From positions 3,965,501 to 4,029,500 of the forward strand of contig NZ_CP016294.1 of the NCBI RefSeq assembly GCF_001704155.1: 64,000 nt of DNA. The letters are read 5' to 3'. The notes under the pieces are model-generated. The model saw only the letters and a program-made list of their open reading frames with translations. It had not been told where the DNA came from and searched no databases. Shown in pieces: positions 53,927 to 62,293 of the stretch. Both the position numbers and the translations under genes were made by a program. The DNA is from Stenotrophomonas rhizophila (GTDB taxonomy: Bacteria; Pseudomonadota; Gammaproteobacteria; Xanthomonadales; Xanthomonadaceae). Each line of letters starts with the position of its first letter. Positions within the stretch are counted from its first letter, which is position 1.

Positions 53927-55138
53927 ATGGACCTCAAAAGCGGGTATCCCTTCTGGGCGGTCAGCAACGGGCTGATGCACGCCTTCCCACCGCTGCGCGA
54001 GGACCGGAGCTGCGACGTGCTGGTGGTGGGCGGCGGCATCAGCGGCGCGCTGATCGCCAACGAGCTGTGCGCGCACGGCCATGACGTGGTGCTGGTCGAG
54101 CAGCGCGACATCGGCTGGGGCAGTACCTCCGCCAGCACCGCACTGCTGCAGTACGAAATCGATACGCACCTGGTCGACCTGGCCAGGCAGTACGGAGAGC
54201 GCGATGCGGTGCTGGCCTACCGTGCCTGCGCCGAGGCGATCCCGGCGCTGCGCGAGGTGGCCGCCGGTTTCCGCGGCGTGGATTGCCAGCCCATGCAGAG
54301 CCTGTACTACGCCAGCAAGCGCCGCCACCGTTCGCCCCTGCAGGACGAGTACGCGCTGCGCCACAAACATGGTTTCGACGTGCGCTGGCTGGATGCCGAC
54401 GCCGTCCGTGCCGACTATGGCATCGCCGCGCCGGGGGCGATCCTCAGCGCGCTGGCGGCGCGCGTGGACCCCTACCAGCTCACCTACCGGCTGCTCATGC
54501 GGCTGGCCAAGGCCGGCTGCGCGGTGCACGACCGCACCGTATTGCACACGCTGCAGCCCACCGCGCGCGGGGTGACCGCTACCACACCCGAGGGCCTGCG
54601 CATCCGTGCGCGCCACGTGGTGCTGGCCACCGGCTATGCCGGCCAGCGCTGGCTGAAGCAGAAAGTGGCCCGCAACCGCAGCAGCTACGCCTTCATCACC
54701 GACCCGATCGATGCGGCGGCACTGGGGCCACTGGTGGACACCATGGTGTGGGAGTCCGCGCGTCCCTACCTGTACATGCGCAGCACCGGCGACCACCGGC
54801 TGCTGGTCGGCGGTGAGGACGACGCAGTGGATATCCCGGCGCGGCGCGACAGCCGGGTGGCCGGCAAGACCGGCACCCTGCTCAAGCAGGTGGCCAGGCT
54901 GTTCCCGCACCTGCCGCTGCAGCCGGCGTTCTCCTGGGGCGGCACCTTTGCCGAAACCGAAGACGGGCTTCCGTTCTTCGGCCCGCACCCGCAATGGGGG
55001 CCCCGGGTGCTGTTCGCGATGGCCTACGGCGGCAACGGCATCACCTACTCGATGATCGGCGCGGGCCTGCTGCGGGCCCGGATCGAGCGCCGAAAGCACC
55101 CGCTGGCGGGCCTGTTCGGGTTTGAACGGCTGGATTGA
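53927..55138 (+). CDS. FAD-dependent oxidoreductase (DAO family)
   Basis: This 403-residue flavoenzyme belongs to the D-amino-acid oxidase/glycine oxidase family. The FAD-binding Rossmann motif is VLVVGGGISGALIANELCA near residue 32, followed by VEQRDIGWGSTSASTALLQY (flavin contact). The substrate domain has VDPYQLTYRLLMRLAKAG and the C-terminal FAMAYGGNGITYSMIGA. The substrate is not predictable; gamma-glutamylputrescine oxidases are one related group. It is translated after the lipocalin with a 6-base gap. Confidence 0.85.
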   Translation: MDLKSGYPFWAVSNGLMHAFPPLREDRSCDVLVVGGGISGALIANELCAHGHDVVLVEQRDIGWGSTSASTALLQYEIDTHLVDLARQYGERDAVLAYRACAEAIPALREVAAGFRGVDCQPMQSLYYASKRRHRSPLQDEYALRHKHGFDVRWLDADAVRADYGIAAPGAILSALAARVDPYQLTYRLLMRLAKAGCAVHDRTVLHTLQPTARGVTATTPEGLRIRARHVVLATGYAGQRWLKQKVARNRSSYAFITDPIDAAALGPLVDTMVWESARPYLYMRSTGDHRLLVGGEDDAVDIPARRDSRVAGKTGTLLKQVARLFPHLPLQPAFSWGGTFAETEDGLPFFGPHPQWGPRVLFAMAYGGNGITYSMIGAGLLRARIERRKHPLAGLFGFERLD

Positions 55139-55259
55139 ATGCGGCGACCCACCGTTCGCACGATGGTTCCCCTTGCATGCGGGGCCACGACAGGCATCAT
55201 TCAAGCAACGGCTGCTAGCGTCAGCGCTGTCGGCCGCCTTGCCTGCCCCGGAGCTTCCC

Positions 55260-55763
55260 ATGATCCGCCCGCTTTCCCTGCTGCTGTGCCTGTTGGCCCC
55301 TGGTGTCGCGCTGGCGCAGTCCGCTGCCGGTGCCACCGGCCCGCAGTCGGCGACCGATCTGGACCTGTCGGTGCCGCAGAAGCCCATGCAGTACCTCAAC
55401 GATCCCACCCTGCGCGGTGACCCGCCCGGCACCTTCTATGGCGACAAGAGCGGCCGCCGCGCGCTCCCGCGCGATGGCGCGGGCAACGGCATCGCGGAGA
55501 TCGCCGACGACAAGCTGCGGGTCAACGGCAGCATCACCACCGGCATCGGCTACGCCAAGGGCTTTGGCAACACGCACTACAACGCGGCCGAGTTGAACCT
55601 CAACAAGAATTACACCAACGACGACGGCAAGACCCGCAACATGAACCTCAACATCCAGATCAGCGAGGGCAAGGGCCCTGGCTTCTATGGACCGTATGGG
55701 GGCGGTTACGGGTACGGCCGCGGCTACTGGGACGCCGCCGGTCCCGGTCCGGTGGGCTGGTAA
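55260..55763 (+). CDS. secreted protein of unknown function with Gly/Tyr-rich tail
   Basis: The 167-residue product has a clear signal peptide (MIRPLSLLLCLLAPGVALAQ). A polar middle (DKLRVNGSITTGIGYAKGFG, AAELNLNKNYTNDDGKTR) resembles short beta strands. The tail is Gly/Tyr-rich (GPYGGGYGYGRGYWD). No family is recognised. It may be periplasmic or outer-membrane associated. Confidence 0.7.
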   Translation: MIRPLSLLLCLLAPGVALAQSAAGATGPQSATDLDLSVPQKPMQYLNDPTLRGDPPGTFYGDKSGRRALPRDGAGNGIAEIADDKLRVNGSITTGIGYAKGFGNTHYNAAELNLNKNYTNDDGKTRNMNLNIQISEGKGPGFYGPYGGGYGYGRGYWDAAGPGPVGW

Positions 55764-55794
55764 CCGGCTGCATTTTTCGTCCTGCAGGCGAGGC

Positions 55795-56229
55795 TCAGTC
55801 GAACCAGCCGTCGCGGTGGCTGCTCAGCACCCGGCCATCGTGACCGCTCATGCGCACGTCCACGCGCTGGTTGCGGGCGTTGCGTGCTTCCAGCGTCCAC
55901 GTGGCGCCGTCACGCTCCACCGATTCGATGTGGGTCAGCCCGGCCTTGCCGGCCAGGGTGAGGATCTTCCCGGCATCGAGCACGGCGCGACCATCGCGCG
56001 GGTCGAAGATCTCGCCCGTGGCCGGGTCGATGATCACATCGTCGACACTGCCGTCGGCACGGGTGACATCGGCTTCCCACACGCCGTCGTCGCGCTCCAG
56101 TTCGTGCACCTGGGTGTAACCGGCCGTGCGCAGCTTGGCCTGCACGTCGGCAGCGGACAGATCGGCAGCGAAGGCGGGGGCGGTGGTGAAGGCGGTCGCC
56201 AGGGCGGCGGCAAGGATCAGCTTGTTCAT
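55795..56229 (-). CDS. periplasmic PepSY-domain protein
   Basis: This 144-residue protein has a signal peptide (MNKLILAAALATAFTTAPAF) and a PepSY-like double repeat. The first repeat is DVQAKLRTAGYTQVHELERD with DDVIIDPATGEIFDPRDGR; the second is KILTLAGKAGLTHIESVERD with VDVRMSGHDGRVLS. Such proteins often inhibit proteases or modulate a neighbouring sensor kinase. It is divergent from the PepSY-regulator-kinase operon. Confidence 0.82.
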   Translation of the reverse strand: MNKLILAAALATAFTTAPAFAADLSAADVQAKLRTAGYTQVHELERDDGVWEADVTRADGSVDDVIIDPATGEIFDPRDGRAVLDAGKILTLAGKAGLTHIESVERDGATWTLEARNARNQRVDVRMSGHDGRVLSSHRDGWFD

Positions 56230-56373
56230 GGGGGAGTTCCTGAAAGAGGCACCGGACCATCCCGGCGCCGCCAGTCTGGCAAGCGCGCTTAAGCGAAGCA
56301 TGAGCCCGCCTGTCAGGAAACGTTTAAGCGCCCCGCGTATACCGTAGGCAGCCCTTTTCCTGACCGGCTTGCC

Positions 56374-56673
56374 ATGACCGCCCTGTCGTTGCTGCTTCCC
56401 CTGCTGTTGACCGCCACCACGCAGGACCCCATGCGGGTCCTCGATGGCGGTGTGCGCCAGCAGCAGGCCGTGCGCCAGGCGGTCGAGCAGGGTCGCTACG
56501 TGCCCCTGAAGTCCGTGGTCCAGGACGCCCTGCGCCGCTATCCCGGCCAGCTGCTGGAGGTGGAGCTGGATGACGGCAAGTACGAGATCGAGATCCTCGG
56601 TGCCAATGGCGTGGTGATGGAGCTGGACTATGATGCAACCAGCGGCCGCCTGCTCAAGATGGAAGAGGACTGA
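56374..56673 (+). CDS. small PepSY-domain protein leading a two-component operon
   Basis: This 99-residue protein has a hydrophobic N-terminus (MTALSLLLPLLLTATTQ, probable signal) and one PepSY domain (YVPLKSVVQDALRRYPGQLL, VELDDGKYEIEILGANGVV, YDATSGRLLKMEED). It overlaps the response-regulator start (TGATG), so the three genes are coupled. It probably acts in the periplasm on the sensor kinase; this is inferred from position and family. Confidence 0.82.
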   Translation: MTALSLLLPLLLTATTQDPMRVLDGGVRQQQAVRQAVEQGRYVPLKSVVQDALRRYPGQLLEVELDDGKYEIEILGANGVVMELDYDATSGRLLKMEED

Positions 56674-57335
56674 TGCGACTCCTGCTTGCCGAGGACGATG
56701 CCCTGCTCGCCAGCCAGCTGCAGCTGCTGCTCGAGGATGCCGGCTACGTGGTGGTCCACAGCAGCGAGGGCATCGATGCGGAGTACCAGGGCCAGGTGGA
56801 GGACATCGCCGCGGCGATCGTCGACCTTGGCCTGCCCGGCCTGGACGGCCTGAGCGTGATCGAGCGCTGGCGCGAGGCTGGGCGCGATTTCCCGGTGCTG
56901 GTGTTGACCGCACGCACGCGCTGGCACGACAAGCTGGCCGGCTTCGACGCGGGCGCCGATGACTTCCTGACCAAACCGTTCCAGCCCGAAGAACTGCTGC
57001 TGCGGCTGCGCGCGTTGATCCGCCGCAGCGCCGGCCACGCCAGCCCGCGCCTGCAATGCGGACCGCTGCGCCTGGACGTCAACGCCGGCCGCTTCGAACT
57101 GGACGGCGTGCTGCTGCCGTTGAGCCCGCAGGAACACCGCATCCTCAGCTACTTCATGCACCACCCGGACGTGGTGATCAGCCGCTCGCGCCTGGGTGAG
57201 CACGTGTACGAGGCGGGGTTCGACCCGGATTCCAACACGCTGGATGTGTTGATCGGGCGCATCCGCCGCAAACTCGGCAGTACCCTCATCCATACCCATC
57301 GCGGCCAGGGCTTCCGGCTGTCGGCGCAGCCATGA
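56673..57335 (+). CDS. OmpR-family response regulator
   Basis: This 220-residue regulator has a receiver domain (LLLAEDDALL acidic pocket, phospho-acceptor Asp51 in IVDLGLPGLDGL, Thr79 region VLVLTAR, Lys101 in FLTKPF) and a winged-helix DNA-binding domain (LSPQEHRILSYFMHHPDVVI, NTLDVLIGRIRRKLG). It is close to the PhoP/QseB branch. Its stop overlaps the histidine kinase start. Confidence 0.93.
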   Translation: MRLLLAEDDALLASQLQLLLEDAGYVVVHSSEGIDAEYQGQVEDIAAAIVDLGLPGLDGLSVIERWREAGRDFPVLVLTARTRWHDKLAGFDAGADDFLTKPFQPEELLLRLRALIRRSAGHASPRLQCGPLRLDVNAGRFELDGVLLPLSPQEHRILSYFMHHPDVVISRSRLGEHVYEAGFDPDSNTLDVLIGRIRRKLGSTLIHTHRGQGFRLSAQP

Positions 57336-58657
57336 ACACCCGCTCGCTGCGCAGCCGCCTGCTGCTGGCCGGTGGCCTGGGCATGGTGCTGGTTTCGGCA
57401 TTGGCCACGTGGTGGCTGGGTGCCATGTACGAGCGTTCAGCGCGTACCGCGATGGACCAGCAGCTGGGCAAGGACCTGATCGCGGTGCTTGCGCTGGTGG
57501 AAACCGATGCCCAGGGAGGCATGCAGGTGCGCGGCGAGCTGGGCGACGAACACTACCGCCGCGTGTTCTCCGGCGCCTACTGGCAGCTGCAGGACGCGCA
57601 GGGCCGCCCGCTGGGGCAGTCGCGCTCGCTGTGGGATGAGACGCTCGCGGTGCCGGCCACGCTGCGCACCGGGCCGGCCCAGGCGTTCGACATCACCGGC
57701 CCGCTGCAGCAGCCGCTGCGTGCGCTGGCCCAGCAGGTCACCCTGCCCCGCGCAGGGACCCCGTTGCAGGTGGTGGTGGCCACCGACCGCAGCCAGCTCG
57801 ACGCGCAGGTGACGGCGTTCCGCCAACGCACCGCGCTGGCGTTGATCGTGCTGATCGCGCTGTGGTTCGCGGTGCTGGTCACCCAGGTGCATTACGGGCT
57901 GCGTCCTCTCGCGGAACTGGGGCGCATCGCCGAGCAGGTGCGTAATGGCGAGAACGTGCGTTTTCCGCAGCAGGGGCTGGTGAAGGAGGTGGCACCGTTG
58001 GCCGGCGAGCTCAATGCGCTGCTGGACCACCACGGCCGCATGGTGCTGCGTGCGCGGCGCAGTGCTGAAGACCTGGCGCATGCGTTGAAGACCCCGCTCA
58101 CGGTGCTGACTACCGAGGCGGCGGGCGACGGCGCAGACTGGCGCAGCACGCTGCGCAGCGAAACGGCACGGATGCAGACCAGCATCGACCGCTATCTTGC
58201 CGTGGGTGTCGCCGCCGATCACCAGCAGCGCACCCCGGTGGCACCGGTCATCTCGGCGCTGTGTTCGCTGATGCAGCGTGTGCATGCCGAGCGCGAAGTG
58301 GTGTTCGCCTGCGACGCGGAAGCGGTCGGCGTGTTCGCCGGTGCACGCGAGGATCTGGAAGAGATGCTGGGCAACCTGCTCGACAACGCAGGCAAGTGGG
58401 CCGCGAAGCGGGTGGAGGTTACGGTGGCCCACGCTGGAAACCGCCTGCGCATCGAGGTCAGCGACGATGGCAGTGGCCTGCCGGACGCCGATCTGGAGCG
58501 CGTGCTCGGCCGTGGCGTACGACTGGACCAGCGCGCGCCCGGCAGCGGCCTGGGCCTGGCGATCGTGGCGGACATTGCCGAGAGTTACGGCGGCAGCCTG
58601 GTGCTGCGCAATGGCGCCCCGGGGTTGCAGGCGATGTTGACGTTGCCAGCGGGTTGA
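57332..58657 (+). CDS. sensor histidine kinase (PhoQ-like)
   Basis: This 441-residue inner membrane kinase has helices at about 11-31 and 168-188 flanking a periplasmic sensor region. A HAMP-like linker follows (LRPLAELGRIAEQVRNGENV). The dimerisation helix carries His250 in DLAHALKTPLTVL; the catalytic domain has MLGNLLDNAGKWA, VSDDGSGLP and GSGLGLAIV. It pairs with the upstream regulator. The DLAHALKTPL box and PepSY partner recall the PhoQ group. Its last codons and stop lie inside the first unit of a tandem array. Confidence 0.93.
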   Translation: MNTRSLRSRLLLAGGLGMVLVSALATWWLGAMYERSARTAMDQQLGKDLIAVLALVETDAQGGMQVRGELGDEHYRRVFSGAYWQLQDAQGRPLGQSRSLWDETLAVPATLRTGPAQAFDITGPLQQPLRALAQQVTLPRAGTPLQVVVATDRSQLDAQVTAFRQRTALALIVLIALWFAVLVTQVHYGLRPLAELGRIAEQVRNGENVRFPQQGLVKEVAPLAGELNALLDHHGRMVLRARRSAEDLAHALKTPLTVLTTEAAGDGADWRSTLRSETARMQTSIDRYLAVGVAADHQQRTPVAPVISALCSLMQRVHAEREVVFACDAEAVGVFAGAREDLEEMLGNLLDNAGKWAAKRVEVTVAHAGNRLRIEVSDDGSGLPDADLERVLGRGVRLDQRAPGSGLGLAIVADIAESYGGSLVLRNGAPGLQAMLTLPAG

Positions 58658-58860
58658 CGGCCCGACGGGTGATGTTGACGTCGCAAGCGGGTTGGCGGCC
58701 CGACGGGTGCTGTTGACGTTGCCAGCGGGTTGGCGGCCCGACGGGTGATGTTGACGTTGCCAGCGGGTTGGCGGCCCGACGGGTGATGCTGACGTTGCCA
58801 CCGGGTTGACGGCCCGACGGTTGATGTTGACGTCGCAAGCGGGTTGGCGGCCCGACGGGT
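58633..58860. repeat. tandem array, six 38-bp units
   Basis: Six contiguous 38-bp copies run from 58633 to 58860. Each begins GATGTTGACGTTGCCAGCGG (with variants) and ends GCGGCCCGACGGGT. The first copy contains the end of the histidine kinase frame, including its TGA at 58655-58657. Units differ at a few positions. The array ends where a GTAG element begins (58859). Confidence 0.9.
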
Positions 58861-58952
58861 AGCGCCGACTGTTAGTCGGCTGCCTTTGGCGACAGACAAC
58901 CAACGCCCGGATCCCGCGCTTCGCGCGGCGGCCGACTAACAGTCGGCACTAC
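58859..58952. repeat. pair of inverted GTAG palindromic elements (SMAG-like)
   Basis: GTAG at 58859 opens a copy with stem GCCGACT/AGTCGGC; the inverted copy at 58931-58952 ends in CTAC. About 50 bases of unrelated sequence separate them. Confidence 0.85.
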
Positions 58953-58997
58953 CGGGCTGAGCGTTAACGGGCTGAGCGCTACCGGGCTGAGTGCATC
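58953..58997. repeat. three 15-bp tandem units
   Basis: CGGGCTGAGCGTTAA, CGGGCTGAGCGCTAC and CGGGCTGAGTGCATC follow the CTAC end of the palindromic pair directly. The third unit covers the stop region of the DUF6122-like gene. Confidence 0.7.
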
Positions 58998-59302
58998 CAC
59001 CAGCAGTCGATGGCATCCAGCACGATGTGGATGATCAACCCGATTCCAAACAGCCGCGTCTTCTTCGGTACACACAGTCCCGCATACACCGCGATGGCCG
59101 GGGCGGTATGCAACGGATGGAAACCGATGCTGCAGCGGTTCGGCGCATAGATCGGATCGGCCAGCAGGTGGTCCAGGTCGATGATCCAGCCCAGCAGCAG
59201 CAGCGCCCAGGCCGACAGGAACCGCTTGCGCCAGAACATCCACGCCAGCAGGGCCGGCACGGCCGCGTGCAGGAACAGATGGAAAAAGGCGCGGCTGCTC
59301 AT
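58979..59302 (-). CDS. small DUF6122-like membrane protein
   Basis: This 107-residue membrane protein has about three hydrophobic segments. Conserved acidic/His residues sit in LLLGWIIDLDHLLADP, IGFHPLHTAPAIAV and IGLIIHIVLDAIDCWW, as in the metal-dependent-hydrolase-like YdjM/DUF6122 group. The function is unknown. It lies 40 bases before the speA stop end, on the same strand, so it may be co-transcribed with speA. Confidence 0.75.
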   Translation of the reverse strand: MSSRAFFHLFLHAAVPALLAWMFWRKRFLSAWALLLLGWIIDLDHLLADPIYAPNRCSIGFHPLHTAPAIAVYAGLCVPKKTRLFGIGLIIHIVLDAIDCWWMHSAR

Positions 59303-59342
59303 CGAACAGCCGCGCCATGCGCCTTGAAGCGGCGCGCGCCGA

Positions 59343-61232
59343 TCAGAGCAGCGGCTCGTCGGACAGGTAGGTGTAGCCGGTCAGGCCCGCCTCCAGCGCC
59401 TCGGACAGCTCCTGCGCGCGTTCCGGCGACAGTCTGGCCGCCGCCACCCGCTCGGCATAGCTGGCGCGCAGGTCGGCCAGGCTGTAGCCCACGTAGTCCA
59501 GCATCACATCGGTGGTGTCGCCGCGCCGCTGCTGGGTGATCGCGTAACCATCGGCGTCGGCCCGCACTTCCACCGCGTCGGTATCGCCGAACAGGTTGTG
59601 GATGTCGCCCAGGATTTCCTGGTAGGCACCGACCATGAAGAAGCCGATACGGTAGCTTTCGCCCGGCCGTACCGCATGCAGCGGCAGCGAGGTATCCAGG
59701 CTCTCGTTCTCGACATAGGTCTTGACCATGCCGTCCGAATCGCAGGTCATGTCGGCGATGATGCCGCGGCGCTGCGGCTGCTCGTCCAGGCGCTCGATCG
59801 GTACGATCGGGAACACCTGGTCGATCGCCCAGGCATCGGGAATCGATTCGAACACGCTGAAGTTGACGAAGTACTTGTCCACCAGCCGCTCGTTCAACTC
59901 ATCCAGTGCCGGGCGGTGGCTCTTCTCGTCATAGCTCAGGCGTGCACGCACGGCATGGGCGATGGCGTAGAACAGGTCATCGATGCGTGCCCGCTGCGGC
60001 AGGTCGATCTGGCCCAGCGCATAGCTGGACAGGCCTTCGGCATGGAAGTGCTGCGCTTCCTGGAACAGCTCCACCGCCGGGCGCTGGTCCAGGTCGTCAT
60101 GGATTTCGCGCAGGTGGCGGATCGCGGCCGGCTCGTCGTCGTGCTGGTCGGGCACGCGGCCTTCCTGCGCTTCTTCGACTTCGGACACGTTGGCGATCAG
60201 CACCGCGTGGTGCGCGGTCATCGCGCGGCCGCACTCGGTGACGATCCGCGGCGGGGTCAGGCCGTGCTCTTCGCAGGCATTGGCCAGCGGCTGCACGATG
60301 TTGCCGGCATATGAATCCAGCCCGTAGTTGATCGAGCAGAAGCTGCGCGAACGGGTGCCCTCGTAATCCACGCCCAGCCCGCCGCCCACGTCCACGTGGG
60401 TGATCTTCGCGCCCAGGCGCGACAGCTCCACGAAGTAGCGGGTGGCTTCGCGCATGCCGTTGGCGATATCGCGCACGTTGGAAATCTGCGAGCCCATGTG
60501 GAAGTGCAGCAGGCTCAGGCAGTCGGCGTACTCGGTGTCGCGCAGCGACTTCCACAGGTCCAGCAGCTGGCGCGGGGACAGGCCGAACTTGGCCTTGTCG
60601 CCGCCGCTGTTCTGCCACTTGCCCGCGCCCAGCGACGCCAGGCGCATGCGCACGCCCAGGCCCGGCTTCACGTCCAGGGCCTTGGCTTCCTCCAGCACCA
60701 GCTTCAGCTCGGAGGGCTTTTCGATGACGATGAAGGTCTGCAGGCCCAGCTTGCGGCCGATCAGGGCCAAGCGGATGTACTCGCGGTCCTTGTAGCCGTT
60801 GCAGACGATCAGCCCGCCCGGACGCGACAGCGCCAGCACCGCCATCAGCTCCGGCTTGCTGCCTGCTTCCAGGCCAAAGCCTTCACCGTGGTGGCTGGCC
60901 AGGGTGCCGGCCACGCCACGGTGCTGGTTGACCTTGATCGGGTACACCGCCGTATAGCCGCCGGCGTAGTCCCAGTCGGCCTGGGCCTGGCCGAAGGCGG
61001 CCTGCAGCTTGCCCAGGCGCTGGCCCAGGATGTCCGGGAAGCGCACCAGCAGCGGCAGCTTGGCCCCGGCCGCGCGCGCGGCGTCCACCACCTTGGGCAG
61101 GGACACCACCGGGCCGTCCTGGCCAGTCGGTCTCACCACCATGTGTCCTGCCTGATCCACGTCGAAGTAGCCATCCGCCCAATGCGGAATCGAGTAGGTC
61201 TTGCGGGCTTGGTCGAGGGACCAATCGGTCAT
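59343..61232 (-). CDS. speA: biosynthetic arginine decarboxylase
   Basis: SpeA decarboxylates arginine to agmatine, the entry to putrescine and spermidine. The 629-residue PLP enzyme is of the large SpeA type. It has AVYPIKVNQHRGVAGTLA (PLP lysine), HHGEGFGLEAGSKPELMAVL, LLHFHMGSQISNVRDIANGM (phosphate region), HVDVGGGLGVDYEGTR and IVTECGRAMTAHHAVLIANV. The ATG at 61232 is the conserved start. It is divergent from speE across a 149-base region with a strong inverted repeat. Agmatine-to-putrescine genes are not in the window. Confidence 0.96.
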   Translation of the reverse strand: MTDWSLDQARKTYSIPHWADGYFDVDQAGHMVVRPTGQDGPVVSLPKVVDAARAAGAKLPLLVRFPDILGQRLGKLQAAFGQAQADWDYAGGYTAVYPIKVNQHRGVAGTLASHHGEGFGLEAGSKPELMAVLALSRPGGLIVCNGYKDREYIRLALIGRKLGLQTFIVIEKPSELKLVLEEAKALDVKPGLGVRMRLASLGAGKWQNSGGDKAKFGLSPRQLLDLWKSLRDTEYADCLSLLHFHMGSQISNVRDIANGMREATRYFVELSRLGAKITHVDVGGGLGVDYEGTRSRSFCSINYGLDSYAGNIVQPLANACEEHGLTPPRIVTECGRAMTAHHAVLIANVSEVEEAQEGRVPDQHDDEPAAIRHLREIHDDLDQRPAVELFQEAQHFHAEGLSSYALGQIDLPQRARIDDLFYAIAHAVRARLSYDEKSHRPALDELNERLVDKYFVNFSVFESIPDAWAIDQVFPIVPIERLDEQPQRRGIIADMTCDSDGMVKTYVENESLDTSLPLHAVRPGESYRIGFFMVGAYQEILGDIHNLFGDTDAVEVRADADGYAITQQRRGDTTDVMLDYVGYSLADLRASYAERVAAARLSPERAQELSEALEAGLTGYTYLSDEPLL

Positions 61233-61263
61233 TGCAGTCGGCCTGGTTGGTAAAAAAGGGGGT

Positions 61264-61303
61264 GCATGATAACGCCTATATGGCGACAGCTCCGTTATCA
61301 TGC
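61264..61303. promoter_or_regulatory. inverted repeat in the speA-speE control region
   Basis: GCATGATAAC (61264-61273) and GTTATCATGC (61294-61303) are perfect 10-bp arms 20 bases apart. Each arm read outward contains TATCAT, so it could include a -10 for each of the divergent genes, or an operator. Confidence 0.5.
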
Positions 61304-61381
61304 GCGCCCGCGCCCGTGCCCAGGTTGAAACCTGAACGGGCCTGCCCGGCCCCATCCCCCTCCGAACAGGACCGTTATCCC

Positions 61382-62236
61382 ATGACTGACAACAACAACT
61401 GGTACATCGAGCATTTCGAGCGCACCGGCTCGGCCATCGGCTACCGCCTGAAGGGCAAGCTGGATGAAGTGCAGTCGCCGTTCCAGAAGATCGAGATCTT
61501 CGCCACCACCGACTGGGGCAACCTGATGACCATCGATGGCGCCATCATGTTGACCAGCAAGGACAACTTCTTCTATCACGAGATGATCAGCCACCCGGTG
61601 CTGTTCACCCACGCCGCCCCCAAGCGCGTGGTGATCATCGGCGGCGGCGACTGCGGCACCCTGCGCGAGGTGCTCAAGCACCCGGGCGTGGAGAGCGTGA
61701 CCCAGTGCGACATCGACGAGCAGGTCACCCGCATGGCCGAGAAGCACTTCCCGGAACTGTGCGATTCCAACGATGACCCGCGCGCCGAGCTGATGTTCGA
61801 TGACGGCGTGGCCTACATGGCCAACTGCCCGGCTGGCAGCGTGGACGTGGTGATCGTCGATTCCACCGATCCGGTCGGCCCGGGTGAGGGCCTGTTCAAC
61901 AAGGCCTTCTACGAGAGCTGCTTCAAGGCGCTGAAGGAAGACGGCATCCTGGTGCAGCAGTCCGAATCGCCGCTGATGCAGCTGGACCTGATCAACGAAA
62001 TGCGCACCGAGATGGGCAAGGCCGGCTTCCAGTCGTTCAAGACCCTGCCGTTCCCGCAGCCGTGCTACCCCACCGGCTGGTGGAGCGTGACCCTGGCGCG
62101 CAAGGGCCAGAGCAGCTTCGACTTCCGCCAGTCCGATTCGGCCTCGAAGAGCTTCGACACCCTGTACTACACCGCCGCGCTGCACACCGGCGTGCTGGTC
62201 ACCCCCCCATTCGTGCAGGCTGCGCTGAAGGGCTGA
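61382..62236 (+). CDS. speE: spermidine synthase
   Basis: SpeE transfers the aminopropyl group of decarboxylated S-adenosylmethionine to putrescine. The 284-residue protein has the N-terminal beta domain (TDNNNWYIEHFERTGSAIGY) and a Rossmann core: VVIIGGGDCGTLREVLKHPG (nucleotide loop), CDIDEQVTRMAEKHFPEL, VDVVIVDSTDPVGPGEGLF (the DSTDP active-site loop) and QPCYPTGWWSVTLA. It is the single rightward gene divergent from speA and ends at a bidirectional terminator. Confidence 0.97.
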   Translation: MTDNNNWYIEHFERTGSAIGYRLKGKLDEVQSPFQKIEIFATTDWGNLMTIDGAIMLTSKDNFFYHEMISHPVLFTHAAPKRVVIIGGGDCGTLREVLKHPGVESVTQCDIDEQVTRMAEKHFPELCDSNDDPRAELMFDDGVAYMANCPAGSVDVVIVDSTDPVGPGEGLFNKAFYESCFKALKEDGILVQQSESPLMQLDLINEMRTEMGKAGFQSFKTLPFPQPCYPTGWWSVTLARKGQSSFDFRQSDSASKSFDTLYYTAALHTGVLVTPPFVQAALKG

Positions 62237-62254
62237 TCGAACCGCAGGAAAAGA

Positions 62255-62286
62255 AAAAACCCGCGCTGTCGCCAGCGCGGGTTTTT
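62255..62286. terminator. bidirectional terminator between speE and lpxO
   Basis: AAAAACCCGCGCT, a short loop and AGCGCGGGTTTTT form a near-perfect hairpin with A/T tails on both sides. It serves both convergent genes. Confidence 0.9.
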
Positions 62287-62293
62287 CATTCCG

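Noticed and set aside
58633..58860. CRISPR-like regular repeat
   Set aside because: Units are contiguous 38-mers with no unique spacers, and no cas genes are near.
57437..58903. 488-codon leftward frame opposite the histidine kinase and running through the tandem repeats
   Set aside because: Shadow of the kinase; the repetitive N-terminus is only the 38-bp array read in reverse.
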